A stretch of DNA of 33,702 nt. Origin: Firmicutes bacterium CAG:582. GTDB lineage: Bacteria > Bacillota_I > Bacilli_A > RF39 > UBA660. The notes beneath the pieces are model-generated. The model did not search any database. It saw only the letters and a program-made list of their open reading frames with translations, and was not told the origin of the DNA. How positions within the stretch are numbered: position 1 is the first letter of the stretch; every line of letters begins with the position of its first letter. A program made the translations under genes and the position numbers. The DNA is taken from NCBI GenBank assembly GCA_000435515.1, contig FR884159.1, positions 15,103-48,804 of the forward strand, given 5' to 3'. This document shows, piece by piece, positions 15,443 to 22,794 of the stretch.

Positions 15443-16960
15443 CTACACCCCTAATTTCTTTGCCGATTCTTTTTCTAAATTTGCCAATTTATCTACTTGT
15501 TTCATTAAACTTTGATATATTTCTTCATCAATTTGTCCACTTTGATATGCCTTCTCTATGCTTTCAGTTAAATCCGATTTAGCATATTCAAACTTTATAC
15601 TATATCCGACAATTTCAGCTTTGTTAACATTATATTCAATATTAAGAATTATCTTTTTTAACTCAATTATTTTTTCATTCAAAGTATTTATTATTGAATT
15701 ATTTGGTATTAATTTTACTAAATTTTTCTTTTCTTTTAGCATCATTTCTATTTCTTGTAACGAAATATGAGCTTCTGCAAAATCATTGTCACTTATTAAG
15801 CGTTTACTTACTTCATATTCCAACTGATCTAACACCATTTGAACTTCATTTAACTCTACTTCATTTTCGGCTAATTGAATTTGTTTTTTTAATTCTCCTA
15901 TTTTTCCCATAATAACATCAACATAGTCTTCGGCATTATTTTTAAATATATATATTTCTCGTTCTCTTTTAGGGATTAAATTAGCTTCTATATCCATTGC
16001 TAACATATTGATTTGGTTGCTTAATCCTTTAGAAGTTGCTTCTAATTTCAATTGTTCAAATTCTTTCTTTAGATTATCCAAATCTTCTTTTGTTGATGAT
16101 GACATTATTGCATTTGATAGTCGCCTTAATTGATTTACATAGTATTTTTCTTGATTGGAATATTCGGGATTTTCTGCAAGTGCTTCTATTTCTCCTTGAC
16201 TTAAAATTATTGGAATATCAAGAGTTGTCTCTAATTCAGATGAACCGTTTAATTCCATTGCTATTTCAGTTACTAAGGCTGGATTTTCTTTTGTTCTATT
16301 TAATTGTTCTTGTTTTTCTTCGTTTCGAGTATATTGAATATCAACTAGATTTTTTATAAAGTCAACCAAATCATAGTTTTCATTTCCTATCTTTATTTGA
16401 TCAACACTTATCATATGTTCTGGTACTTCGTTTCTTAGATACTCCTCTAGTGATATTCCTGCTTCTTCGATTATAGATTTTTTTATATCGGAATCAATAT
16501 TTTCAAGCATGCTATCAATTATATCTTTTTTATCCTCTAATGATAATTCATGATAAAGGTTATTTTTTAAACTAGAATAAACCTCATATAAAGTTTTTCT
16601 TCCATCTCCAAAGGGAATTAGGTATTCATCATCAGCATTTTCAAACATATGTCTTAAATAATCCTCTACATCAATAGAAACATCATCTGCTATCATCATT
16701 TCGGACTCAAAATCAGATAAATTTGCTTCTTTTATCTCTTTAATTACTCTATCAAAATATCTTTTTTTATCACAAATGATAACATGATTTACATATTTTG
16801 CAGTAAGATATTCAGCAAAATCTTTAGTTGTCATTGAATTCATCCTTTTTGATTCAAATTCTTCAACAAAATACAAAAATGAATATAATTTTCCTTCACA
16901 TCTAGTTACTCCATTAAGTAATTTACTTGGTAATAATGATTTTAAATCCGACTTTATCAT
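15443..16960 (-). CDS. Uncharacterised large coiled-coil protein
   Basis: 505 aa, cytoplasmic by sequence. The N-terminal 100 residues look globular (LLNGVTRCEGKLYSFLYFVE, YVNHVIICDKKRYFDRVI). The middle is acidic and helical, and residues about 290-500 are largely coiled coil (LDNLKKEFEQLKLEATSKG, MGKIGELKKQIQLAENEVE). The ATG at 16960 is chosen because AGGA lies eight bases upstream and the promoter's -10 box overlaps the longer in-frame start. No family recognised. Confidence 0.65.
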   Translation of the reverse strand: MIKSDLKSLLPSKLLNGVTRCEGKLYSFLYFVEEFESKRMNSMTTKDFAEYLTAKYVNHVIICDKKRYFDRVIKEIKEANLSDFESEMMIADDVSIDVEDYLRHMFENADDEYLIPFGDGRKTLYEVYSSLKNNLYHELSLEDKKDIIDSMLENIDSDIKKSIIEEAGISLEEYLRNEVPEHMISVDQIKIGNENYDLVDFIKNLVDIQYTRNEEKQEQLNRTKENPALVTEIAMELNGSSELETTLDIPIILSQGEIEALAENPEYSNQEKYYVNQLRRLSNAIMSSSTKEDLDNLKKEFEQLKLEATSKGLSNQINMLAMDIEANLIPKREREIYIFKNNAEDYVDVIMGKIGELKKQIQLAENEVELNEVQMVLDQLEYEVSKRLISDNDFAEAHISLQEIEMMLKEKKNLVKLIPNNSIINTLNEKIIELKKIILNIEYNVNKAEIVGYSIKFEYAKSDLTESIEKAYQSGQIDEEIYQSLMKQVDKLANLEKESAKKLGV

Positions 16961-16983
16961 TTTCCTCATCCTAACTATAATCA

Positions 16984-17012
16984 ATTATAACATTAATGTT
17001 TGTCATTGTAAA
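16984..17012 (-). promoter_or_regulatory. Promoter of the 505-aa/137-aa operon
   Basis: Minus-strand TTTACA (17007-17012), 17-base spacer, TATAAT (16984-16989). Start about 16977, which also fixes the first usable start codon of the 505-aa gene. Confidence 0.7.
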
Positions 17013-17035
17013 TTGCTCAAAATAAGATTATTTCA

Positions 17036-17064
17036 AAAGAAAAAGCAAACATATAAAAGTTTGC
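17036..17064 (-). terminator. Intrinsic terminator of the surface-protein operon
   Basis: Minus-strand GCAAAC-TTTTATAT-GTTTGC (17045-17064) followed by a T run. It lies just after the stop of the broken Gly-rich gene. Confidence 0.75.
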
Positions 17065-17085
17065 CATTTCTTAATTTATTTTTAC

Positions 17086-17636
17086 TTAACCAAGTGAAAT
17101 TACGGTAATTCTAGCATATCCATTACCTGAATGGTTTCCAGTTTTCATTGATCCTCTAGTTACACCACCAATGTATCCTGAACCACCGCCGCTTCCATCG
17201 TGGTCTCCTTTTCCACCTTGGCCAAAACTTCCTGTCTCTGCTCAAAAGACATCATCATCTGTATCATCGGCTTCTCCAGCAATTCCTCCAGATACTCCAT
17301 ATTTTACTTCAAACAAGTCTCCTAACGACTTGCTTTTTCCTTCTACTATTTCTATATTTTATTGATTCTTTGTTATATTTATTGGTTCTTTATCTACTTT
17401 TACAGTTCCTTCATCGCATTCTATTTTACTACTGCCTCTTCTATCGCATTTTCTGATTGAACACTTGAATATCTTATAGTTTTTCTTTTATATTCGTTAG
17501 ACCCTTCTATATATAGTCCTGTATATCTCATTTTTCTGTCTTTATATTAATCATATGACATCTCACATGCTTTTACATCTGAGATCATAAGTATATTCAT
17601 TATTATCATTACTATTATACTTACTGCCTTCTTCAT
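17086..17636 (-). pseudogene. Broken secreted glycine-rich surface protein
   Basis: An ATG at 17636 after AAGGAG begins a signal peptide (MKKAVSIIVMIIMNILMISD). The reading is then broken four times: TAA at 17547-17549, a one-base loss in an A run at 17449-17452 (reading shifts from SVQSEN to KCDRRGSSK), TAA at 17359-17361, and TGA at 17242-17244. After repair it gives about 183 residues ending in a Gly-rich domain (GGKGDHDGSGGGSGYIGG, then MKTGNHSGNGYARITVISLG) of the type seen in secreted Gly-rich proteins of gut bacteria. The Gly-rich end is visibly richer in GC than its surroundings. Ribosome binding site, start, terminator and most of the reading are still in place, so the decay is recent or reflects sequence errors. 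Confidence 0.75.
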
Positions 17637-17650
17637 ACTTTCTCCTTGTC

Positions 17651-18034
17651 TTATAATGTATCAAATTCTGTACTATTAGCTGTTTTTATACTATTTCTGT
17701 AAACGTATTTTATACTCATACTTTCTAGTATTGTTTTATCATTTGAGTTTGTATTCCTATATATTTCATTAATAGAAAAAAAATTCCATGCAGGAAACAT
17801 ACGTATTTCATATAAAGTTGTTGGTTTATCTGCTGCGATGGTTCTGCTTGCTATCATAATATCTTCTAAAGTAGGAGAATATCCATTATCCATATTAAAC
17901 ATGTAATCCCCAACTATAAAAGCATATTTGACATTTAACTTTTTATAATAATCATAATCTAGTTTTTTAGCGTTAACTATGCTTGGAAAAACCACTAAAA
18001 CTAATATAATAATTATAAATTTTATTTTCTTCAT
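17651..18034 (-). CDS. Secreted small protein of the surface operon
   Basis: 127 aa. A clear Sec signal peptide (KKIKFIIIILVLVVFPSIVNA, cleavage after VNA near residue 22) precedes a 105-residue exported domain without cysteines (VKYAFIVGDYMFNMDNG, LEDIMIASRTIAADK, FPAWNFFSINEIYR). No anchor is seen, so it is released or held by partners. It lies 14 bases upstream of the broken Gly-rich gene and 10 bases after the previous one. Family not recognised. Confidence 0.68.
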   Translation of the reverse strand: MKKIKFIIIILVLVVFPSIVNAKKLDYDYYKKLNVKYAFIVGDYMFNMDNGYSPTLEDIMIASRTIAADKPTTLYEIRMFPAWNFFSINEIYRNTNSNDKTILESMSIKYVYRNSIKTANSTEFDTL

Positions 18035-18044
18035 AACATTTCAC

Positions 18045-18392
18045 CTACTTTTTGTAAACTAATTCATATTTTTTATTAATATCATCCTCAAATGCAATAT
18101 AAATCGTTGGCTTATTCTTTAAATCAACTGCATTTATTGTCACTACAGCTTTTTCTCCTTTAGTGTAACTTATAGGTTCATCATTATAGATAATATAATA
18201 ATTGGTTTGTAACTTTTTTTCTTTGTTATAAATTTTTACTGATTGACTTATTTTATTGTCATCATATGTAAAATTATAATAATAATCTGCTTTTATATTA
18301 TTTTTTTTACTTATCATAAGTACAACAAAACAAAATATAAGCGAAACTATAATTAACGTTAAAGCTATTAGTTTCTTTTTATCTATTTGCAT
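18045..18392 (-). CDS. Single-pass membrane protein of the surface operon
   Basis: 115 aa. A short basic N-terminus and one membrane helix (residues about 8-28) are followed by an extracellular domain of about 85 residues with alternating strands (YYYNFTYDDNKISQSVKIYN, AVVTINAVDLKNKPTIYIAF), which looks like a small beta-sandwich. It overlaps the end of the upstream gene by ten bases. Family not recognised. Confidence 0.67.
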   Translation of the reverse strand: MQIDKKKLIALTLIIVSLIFCFVVLMISKKNNIKADYYYNFTYDDNKISQSVKIYNKEKKLQTNYYIIYNDEPISYTKGEKAVVTINAVDLKNKPTIYIAFEDDINKKYELVYKK

Positions 18393-18919
18393 TTATAACC
18401 ACTTTCTTCCATATATTTTTTTAGCGAATTGTATTTATATTCTTCGTCAATCATGATTTTACGTTCTGCATTCTCAAAACTATTTTCAGTATTAATTTTT
18501 AAATCATATTTGTTGTCTTTATTTGATTGTTCAACTATCAGATTATTTAAAATTAATCCTTTTGTATCAATATTAGCTTTTACTGAAACAATATTATTAT
18601 TTGTTTTTACATCATAATTTTTTTTATCTAAATATTCATAACTGCTTTTGAGATGCATTTCCATGATATTCTTATAAGTATCATATTTTAGATAATCATC
18701 TTTTAATTCTATGGACTTATCTTGCTTTATATTTTTAATTTTTCCTTTATTCAAATTAATTTTTATGTTATCAGTTAGATGAATACCACTAACAAGGTCT
18801 TTATCTATAGAACATTTCAAAACTTTAGAGTTAGTTTTTATTGATAGTAAAAATAATATAAAAATTACTATTGTTAAAACTATTATTAATATTTTATAAT
18901 TCTTCTTTATGAAAGTCAT
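18383..18919 (-). CDS. Single-pass membrane protein of the surface operon
   Basis: 178 aa. One N-terminal membrane helix (about 8-27) and an extracellular domain with two cysteines (one near residue 37 in KVLKCSIDKD, one at the very end in SGYKCK) that could form a disulfide. The body alternates strands and lysine-rich helices (VSVKANIDTKGLILNNLIVE, KYNSLKKYMEESGYK) and is vaguely like small YehR-type lipoproteins, but the match is weak. The ATG at 18919 follows GAGGAGG; a longer in-frame start at 18937 is rejected. Confidence 0.67.
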   Translation of the reverse strand: MTFIKKNYKILIIVLTIVIFILFLLSIKTNSKVLKCSIDKDLVSGIHLTDNIKINLNKGKIKNIKQDKSIELKDDYLKYDTYKNIMEMHLKSSYEYLDKKNYDVKTNNNIVSVKANIDTKGLILNNLIVEQSNKDNKYDLKINTENSFENAERKIMIDEEYKYNSLKKYMEESGYKCK

Positions 18920-18930
18920 ATTTCCTCCTC

Positions 18931-19599
18931 TTAACAACTAGCTGTAAATGTCTCACCACAATTTAATCCTTGTGGATCACATACTCTAAATTTTATTGTT
19001 GGACATTTTCCTAAATCTATATTTGAATTTACCATTGTTAAACCAGAGCCAACTCCATTGTTACTGAATGTTATCGGATTATTATTATTATCGAAAACTA
19101 AAATGTATGCATTCATTCTAACTCCATTCTTTAAAATATAAAATGATTTTGTTTCTGAAGTTTGAATTTGATACTTATATGTATATACATCCTTTTTAAT
19201 TGTAGTAGTTGTTGGTTGATTAGTCGTTGGTCGTTGAGTAGTTCCTTGGGTTACTTTTGAAGTTGTAGGGCGATTAACTGTTGTATTTGGTACATCATAG
19301 TTAGTTTTTTTTGTTGTTAATCTAGTAGTTGTTTCTGTTACCGCTTCACTTGTAGGTATTGTTGTAGTTGTTTCTGTTATTAATTCGGTAGTTGTAGTTA
19401 TAGTTGTAGTTTGTGCAGAAGTTGTTGGTTTTATAACATGTTGCTTATTAGCTTTTGTTAATTGACAATATTTGCACATTAATAAAATAATTATAATTAT
19501 AATTATTATCATGATCACATATAGTAAAACATCTTTCCATGTTGTTTTTGACTTATTATCATTGTTTAAATTGTTATTTATGTTATTATTTTCATTCAT
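18931..19599 (-). CDS. Single-pass surface protein with Thr-rich stalk
   Basis: 222 aa. An Asn-rich cytoplasmic N-terminus (1-20) and one strongly hydrophobic helix (about 25-45, with a run of isoleucines) are followed by a Thr-rich, repeat-like stalk (about 58-135, TTT and TTTT blocks). A compact C-terminal domain of about 85 residues has three cysteines (KCPTIKFRVCDPQGLNC and a terminal C). The stalk would hold this domain away from the membrane, and Thr-rich stalks are often glycosylated. First gene of the operon, with AGAGGG before the ATG and a promoter at 19628-19657. Confidence 0.7.
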   Translation of the reverse strand: MNENNNINNNLNNDNKSKTTWKDVLLYVIMIIIIIIIILLMCKYCQLTKANKQHVIKPTTSAQTTTITTTTELITETTTTIPTSEAVTETTTRLTTKKTNYDVPNTTVNRPTTSKVTQGTTQRPTTNQPTTTTIKKDVYTYKYQIQTSETKSFYILKNGVRMNAYILVFDNNNNPITFSNNGVGSGLTMVNSNIDLGKCPTIKFRVCDPQGLNCGETFTASC

Positions 19600-19627
19600 T
19601 TTTATACCCTCTATCCATGTTAAAAAT

Positions 19628-19657
19628 ATTATATCACATTAAATTTATATGTATCAA
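19628..19657 (-). promoter_or_regulatory. Promoter of the surface-protein operon
   Basis: Minus-strand TTGATA (19652-19657), 18-base spacer, TATAAT (19628-19633). The same TTGATA-18-TATAAT layout is found before tsaE. Confidence 0.65.
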
Positions 19658-19663
19658 TAGAAC

Positions 19664-19691
19664 TTAAAAAAATAAGTTTATTCAACTTATT
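19664..19691 (-). terminator. Terminator of the radical SAM operon
   Basis: Minus-strand AATAAGTT-GAATA-AACTTATT (19671-19691) followed by a T run. The stem includes the stop codon of the 118-aa gene. Confidence 0.8.
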
Positions 19692-20043
19692 CATAATCTT
19701 TAAAATCAATTAAACATTCATTGTATAAATGATTTCTATCCTCTAGAGGAACATTTATTGATAAAAATGTATTTTCATTTATATCTTCAAGCTCAGTAAT
19801 GTAAGATTTATCTTCTATAAAATTTATAATATTATTGTTTGCTATAAACTTTTTTATTTTTTCTTCATCTTCTAATGAGTCTATTTTGGGGATAAAAATC
19901 GTAACACAAGTGATCCCATTTGCAAAAAATTTTTCTACTCTAATAGGTACATCCTGATACTCCTTTTCAAAATATCCAATATTACATATTTCTGCATCAC
20001 TTGTAAAATCTATGTTTGTTCTATCTATTGCTTTATATTTCAT
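19687..20043 (-). CDS. Uncharacterised 118-aa protein of the radical SAM cluster
   Basis: 118 aa, soluble, acidic, mixed alpha/beta (NIGYFEKEYQDVPIRVEKFF, GITCVTIFIPKIDSLEDEEK, LSINVPLEDRNHLYNECL). No signal peptide. The ATG overlaps the stop of the 64-aa gene (ATGA) and is preceded by AAGGAG. It is the last gene of the four-gene unit headed by the radical SAM enzyme. No family recognised. Confidence 0.62.
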   Translation of the reverse strand: MKYKAIDRTNIDFTSDAEICNIGYFEKEYQDVPIRVEKFFANGITCVTIFIPKIDSLEDEEKIKKFIANNNIINFIEDKSYITELEDINENTFLSINVPLEDRNHLYNECLIDFKDYE

Positions 20044-20234
20044 ATTTTCTCCTTTAGCAATTCAATCACTACTTTATTTATTTCGCTTTCTGATACTCCT
20101 ATTGTTTTAAGAATATTATACGTTGTATCTATATCCATTTTATAAAAACATTTTTCATCTTTAAGAAGATCTAAGATAGTCTCACGCGCTTCTCCATTAT
20201 AATTTAAAGCCAAATTTTTAATTTTATTGAACAT
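20040..20234 (-). CDS. Uncharacterised 64-aa helical protein
   Basis: 64 aa, helical (NKIKNLALNYNGEARETILDL, TYNILKTIGVSESEINKVVI), with one cysteine and no leader-like Gly-Gly site or signal peptide. The N-terminal half looks like a small helical bundle. It overlaps the 470-aa gene by 11 bases and the 118-aa gene by four, so translation is coupled on both sides. It might be a peptide substrate of the radical SAM enzyme, but it lacks the Cys/Gly-rich core such substrates usually have. Confidence 0.6.
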   Translation of the reverse strand: MFNKIKNLALNYNGEARETILDLLKDEKCFYKMDIDTTYNILKTIGVSESEINKVVIELLKEKI

Positions 20235-21636
20235 GTTTGCTTGTCACTTCCTCTATTACAATTTTTTCACTTAAATCAATTGATTTTTTTTGAAGTTCAG
20301 CAACTTCTAGCATACTCACCAATTTTATTTTAGCTAAATCAGCCGAATCAATTAGAATATATTGATCTTTAATGCTCATAATTGTAAAAAAATGATAATT
20401 GCCAGCTGGTGTCATGCTTTTATAAAAATTAATCTTATAATATGGGTTATTTCCATAAAAAATATTAAAAATAATTTTTTGATACTTTTGATCTGCTATT
20501 TTCTCTCCTCTTGTTATTAATTCAATGAAAGTTTTTAATTTGTCATAACTATTCATTGTATCTTTGTTAAAATGATTTTTGAATTTAATAAATGAATTAT
20601 CAAATTTTATTTCTTTTTCAATTGCTTCTTTGTATTCATTTAGTATCTTATATATAGTTTCGTCTATTCCAACATCATCCGTTAAATTTGTTAAATAATT
20701 GCTAATATTTTGTGGTTCAAAGTCATTACCTATAGAGAATTTTATTTTACCATCAATTATTATTTCAAAAGTATCCTCTTTTTGTTCTTCAGTAAAAGGA
20801 ATACTTAAATCATTTAATATTGTTACAAAAAGTAAATAAAAAGTTCTTGCGCTTACATATTTGTTTTCTAAAGTGACGTCATTAACATCTATTATAGATA
20901 TTGGATTTATAATTACTAAGTTACTTAAAGCAATAAAATAATAAATTGATTCTTCAAATTTAGAGTATGTGTTTTTCTTATAGTAATCCAAAGCTGTAAT
21001 AATTGAATCATCGATTAAATATTGTTGTTCACGTTTTTCTTGTTCTTCAGTAGTCACTTTAAGATATTTTTCAGCGAGATATTCTAATCTTGTAACAATT
21101 TTTTCATCTAAGAAATATCTTTCCATAACATTCTTTCTTTTTAAATATTTAAATATTCTATCTATTATATCTATTCTTTCTTGATTTTCCTTTTTATATA
21201 ATAATAAATTATATTTATTATCATCAATTAAATATACTAAATCTTCATTTGTTGAAAAATCAAAATTATTATAATTTAATATTTCAGCAATTTTTTCTAA
21301 AATAGAAGAATTTCTTACTTCAACTGAAAAAGAAATGTAAAATGAAAAGAAATCTTTTAATTTTATTCTTTTAACTTCATCATTATAATTGAATTCAATG
21401 TATGAAATGTTTTTATCTTCTAGCATTGAAAGTAAGAATTGAAATAATCCTTTTTGTGTTAAAAATTTTATAAAAAGGTCTTTAATAGGTGAATTTTCGT
21501 GAAAATAATTTTTATAAAATGATGAACTTTTAATATACAAAGTATTTTTATAAATAACTTGTCTTTCACTTTTTAGTTCATCTCTGGTATAAAAAATATC
21601 ATTATCCAAGTATTCTTCATAGTTTAATTGTTTCAC
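20224..21636 (-). CDS. Uncharacterised 470-aa cysteine-free protein
   Basis: 470 aa without a single cysteine, soluble, largely helical. It starts at GTG 21636 after AGGTGA. Its last 120 residues (YDKLKTFIELITRGEKIADQ, NIFYGNNPYYKINFY, GNYHFFTIMSIKDQYILIDS) recall the His-Asp half of transglutaminase-like folds, but the catalytic Cys is absent, so any such domain would be inactive. It lies 40 bases after the radical SAM gene and is coupled to the two small genes behind it. I do not recognise a family. Confidence 0.65.
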   Translation of the reverse strand: MKQLNYEEYLDNDIFYTRDELKSERQVIYKNTLYIKSSSFYKNYFHENSPIKDLFIKFLTQKGLFQFLLSMLEDKNISYIEFNYNDEVKRIKLKDFFSFYISFSVEVRNSSILEKIAEILNYNNFDFSTNEDLVYLIDDNKYNLLLYKKENQERIDIIDRIFKYLKRKNVMERYFLDEKIVTRLEYLAEKYLKVTTEEQEKREQQYLIDDSIITALDYYKKNTYSKFEESIYYFIALSNLVIINPISIIDVNDVTLENKYVSARTFYLLFVTILNDLSIPFTEEQKEDTFEIIIDGKIKFSIGNDFEPQNISNYLTNLTDDVGIDETIYKILNEYKEAIEKEIKFDNSFIKFKNHFNKDTMNSYDKLKTFIELITRGEKIADQKYQKIIFNIFYGNNPYYKINFYKSMTPAGNYHFFTIMSIKDQYILIDSADLAKIKLVSMLEVAELQKKSIDLSEKIVIEEVTSKHVQ

Positions 21637-21676
21637 ATCTTCACCTACTTTACATGTTACATTATAACATATATAT

Positions 21677-22474
21677 TTACTTTATAAAATTACATTTTTT
21701 ACATAATTCTTCACATTTTTTATTATTTGAAAATCCTTTTAACATATTTTGATATCTTTTTCCATTAATAATATCTTCAATATTTGATTTGAAAATATTT
21801 CCAAGTTTTATAGTGCCTTTAGAATCTAAGCAACAAGGAATTACGGTTCCATCAACAAGAATTCCAATATGATCTTTTAAAGCGTAACATTTTCCGGTTT
21901 CATACGCTTCTTCATTTTTTAAATCAGGCCAAGTGAATTCTTCATTAAAACTTAAAAAGACATTTTTCTCAAGAGTAATATTTTTGCTTTTAGTCTCATC
22001 TATCATAATATTATATTTTTCACTTAAAATATTTAATATTTCTTCAGTATACTTATTTTTTACCCAAATGCGATAAGAAATGTATGTTGTATTTTTTAAG
22101 TTTTCAACAGAGGAAAAAATATCATTCATATAATCTTGAAGACTTTTTTGATACTTTTCATCAAAACTTTGTAAAGATATATTTATTTGTCTTATATTTT
22201 TATTTTCTTTAATTCTTTTTATAAGATAGCCATTAGTTGTTAAATTAACATTAAAACTAGTTGATGCAATATTAATAAACTCATTTATATTTGGGTGTAT
22301 AAGTGGTTCACCTAATACATGTAAGTACAAATATTTGGTATGATTTTTTAGTTTTTCTAAAACAGTTTTAAACTCATCTATATTCATAAATTTTTTTTGT
22401 CTTTCATTATGAATACAAAAATCACAGTTAAGATTGCAATTATTAGTTGTTTCGACATATACTTTCTTATACAT
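21677..22474 (-). CDS. Radical SAM/SPASM domain enzyme
   Basis: 265 aa. C13-x3-C17-x2-C20 (NNCNLNCDFC) binds the [4Fe-4S] cluster that cleaves S-adenosylmethionine; LHVLGEPLIHPNI and VNLTTNGYLIKRI are the usual core blocks. The C-terminal SPASM-like part has GKCYAL, VIPCCLDSKGTIKLGN and CEELCKKC, ligands for extra clusters. SPASM enzymes modify peptides, proteins or sugars; the substrate here is unknown. The ATG at 22474 follows AAAGGAGG, so the longer in-frame start at 22507 is rejected. A TATAAT lies upstream. The genome context (three unknown genes behind it) is the best clue to substrate. Confidence 0.88.
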   Translation of the reverse strand: MYKKVYVETTNNCNLNCDFCIHNERQKKFMNIDEFKTVLEKLKNHTKYLYLHVLGEPLIHPNINEFINIASTSFNVNLTTNGYLIKRIKENKNIRQINISLQSFDEKYQKSLQDYMNDIFSSVENLKNTTYISYRIWVKNKYTEEILNILSEKYNIMIDETKSKNITLEKNVFLSFNEEFTWPDLKNEEAYETGKCYALKDHIGILVDGTVIPCCLDSKGTIKLGNIFKSNIEDIINGKRYQNMLKGFSNNKKCEELCKKCNFIK

Positions 22475-22515
22475 ACATTTCCTCCTTTTCTTTATTATAT
22501 CATGCAAAATTTATA

Positions 22516-22544
22516 TTGAATATTAAAAGCAGTTATGGTAAAAT
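22516..22544 (+). promoter_or_regulatory. Promoter of tRNA-Trp
   Basis: TTGAAT (22516-22521), 17 bases, TAAAAT (22539-22544); start about 22551, 12 bases before the tRNA. Confidence 0.65.
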
Positions 22545-22562
22545 ATTTTTGTTATCAGACCT

Positions 22563-22636
22563 AGGGGATTGGTCAAATGGTATGATAGGGGTCTCCAAAA
22601 CCTTTGGTGGGAGTTCGATTCTCTCATCCCCTGCCA
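22563..22636 (+). tRNA. tRNA-Trp (anticodon CCA)
   Basis: 74-nt cloverleaf: acceptor AGGGGAT/ATCCCCT, anticodon loop CTCCAAA (CCA), T loop TTCGATT, encoded CCA. The anticodon stem has two G-U pairs. It reads UGG only, in keeping with TGA being a stop here. Confidence 0.93.
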
Positions 22637-22675
22637 GTATGATGATTTGAACTTTTAGTTCATAAAATAGACTAG

Positions 22676-22700
22676 CTAACTAGAAATAGTTAGTTTTTTT
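22676..22700 (+). terminator. Terminator of the tRNA-Trp transcript
   Basis: CTAACTA (22676-22682), GAAA tetraloop, TAGTTAG (22687-22693), then seven T's. A textbook intrinsic terminator. Confidence 0.88.
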
Positions 22701-22734
22701 GTGAAATTGTTTATTAAATAAATACTTATAGTAG

Positions 22735-22763
22735 TTGACAAATAACATAATACATTCTAATAT
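22735..22763 (+). promoter_or_regulatory. Promoter of the transglutaminase-like gene
   Basis: TTGACA (22735-22740), 17 bases, TAATAT (22758-22763). Confidence 0.7.
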
Positions 22764-22794
22764 ATACAACTAAAAAAAGGAAAAAAAAGAGTTT

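Noticed and set aside
16036..16359. Plus-strand Leu-rich 107-codon frame resembling a membrane protein
   Set aside because: Antisense to the coiled-coil gene; the leucines come from complementary Glu/Lys/Asn codons.
17242..17244. In-frame TGA in the Gly-rich gene read as tryptophan (alternative code)
   Set aside because: Two in-frame TAA codons and a frameshift are present in the same gene, intact genes such as yutD and the CpXC gene end with TGA, and the tRNA-Trp has a CCA anticodon.
19200..19430. Possible tandem repeat or CRISPR-like array in the TTG/GTT-rich stretch
   Set aside because: It encodes the Thr-rich stalk; units vary in length and there are no equal spacers.
22640..22670. Small GAACTTTTAGTTC hairpin after tRNA-Trp as an att site
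   Set aside because: No second copy and no integrase nearby; it is probably part of the processed 3' trailer.
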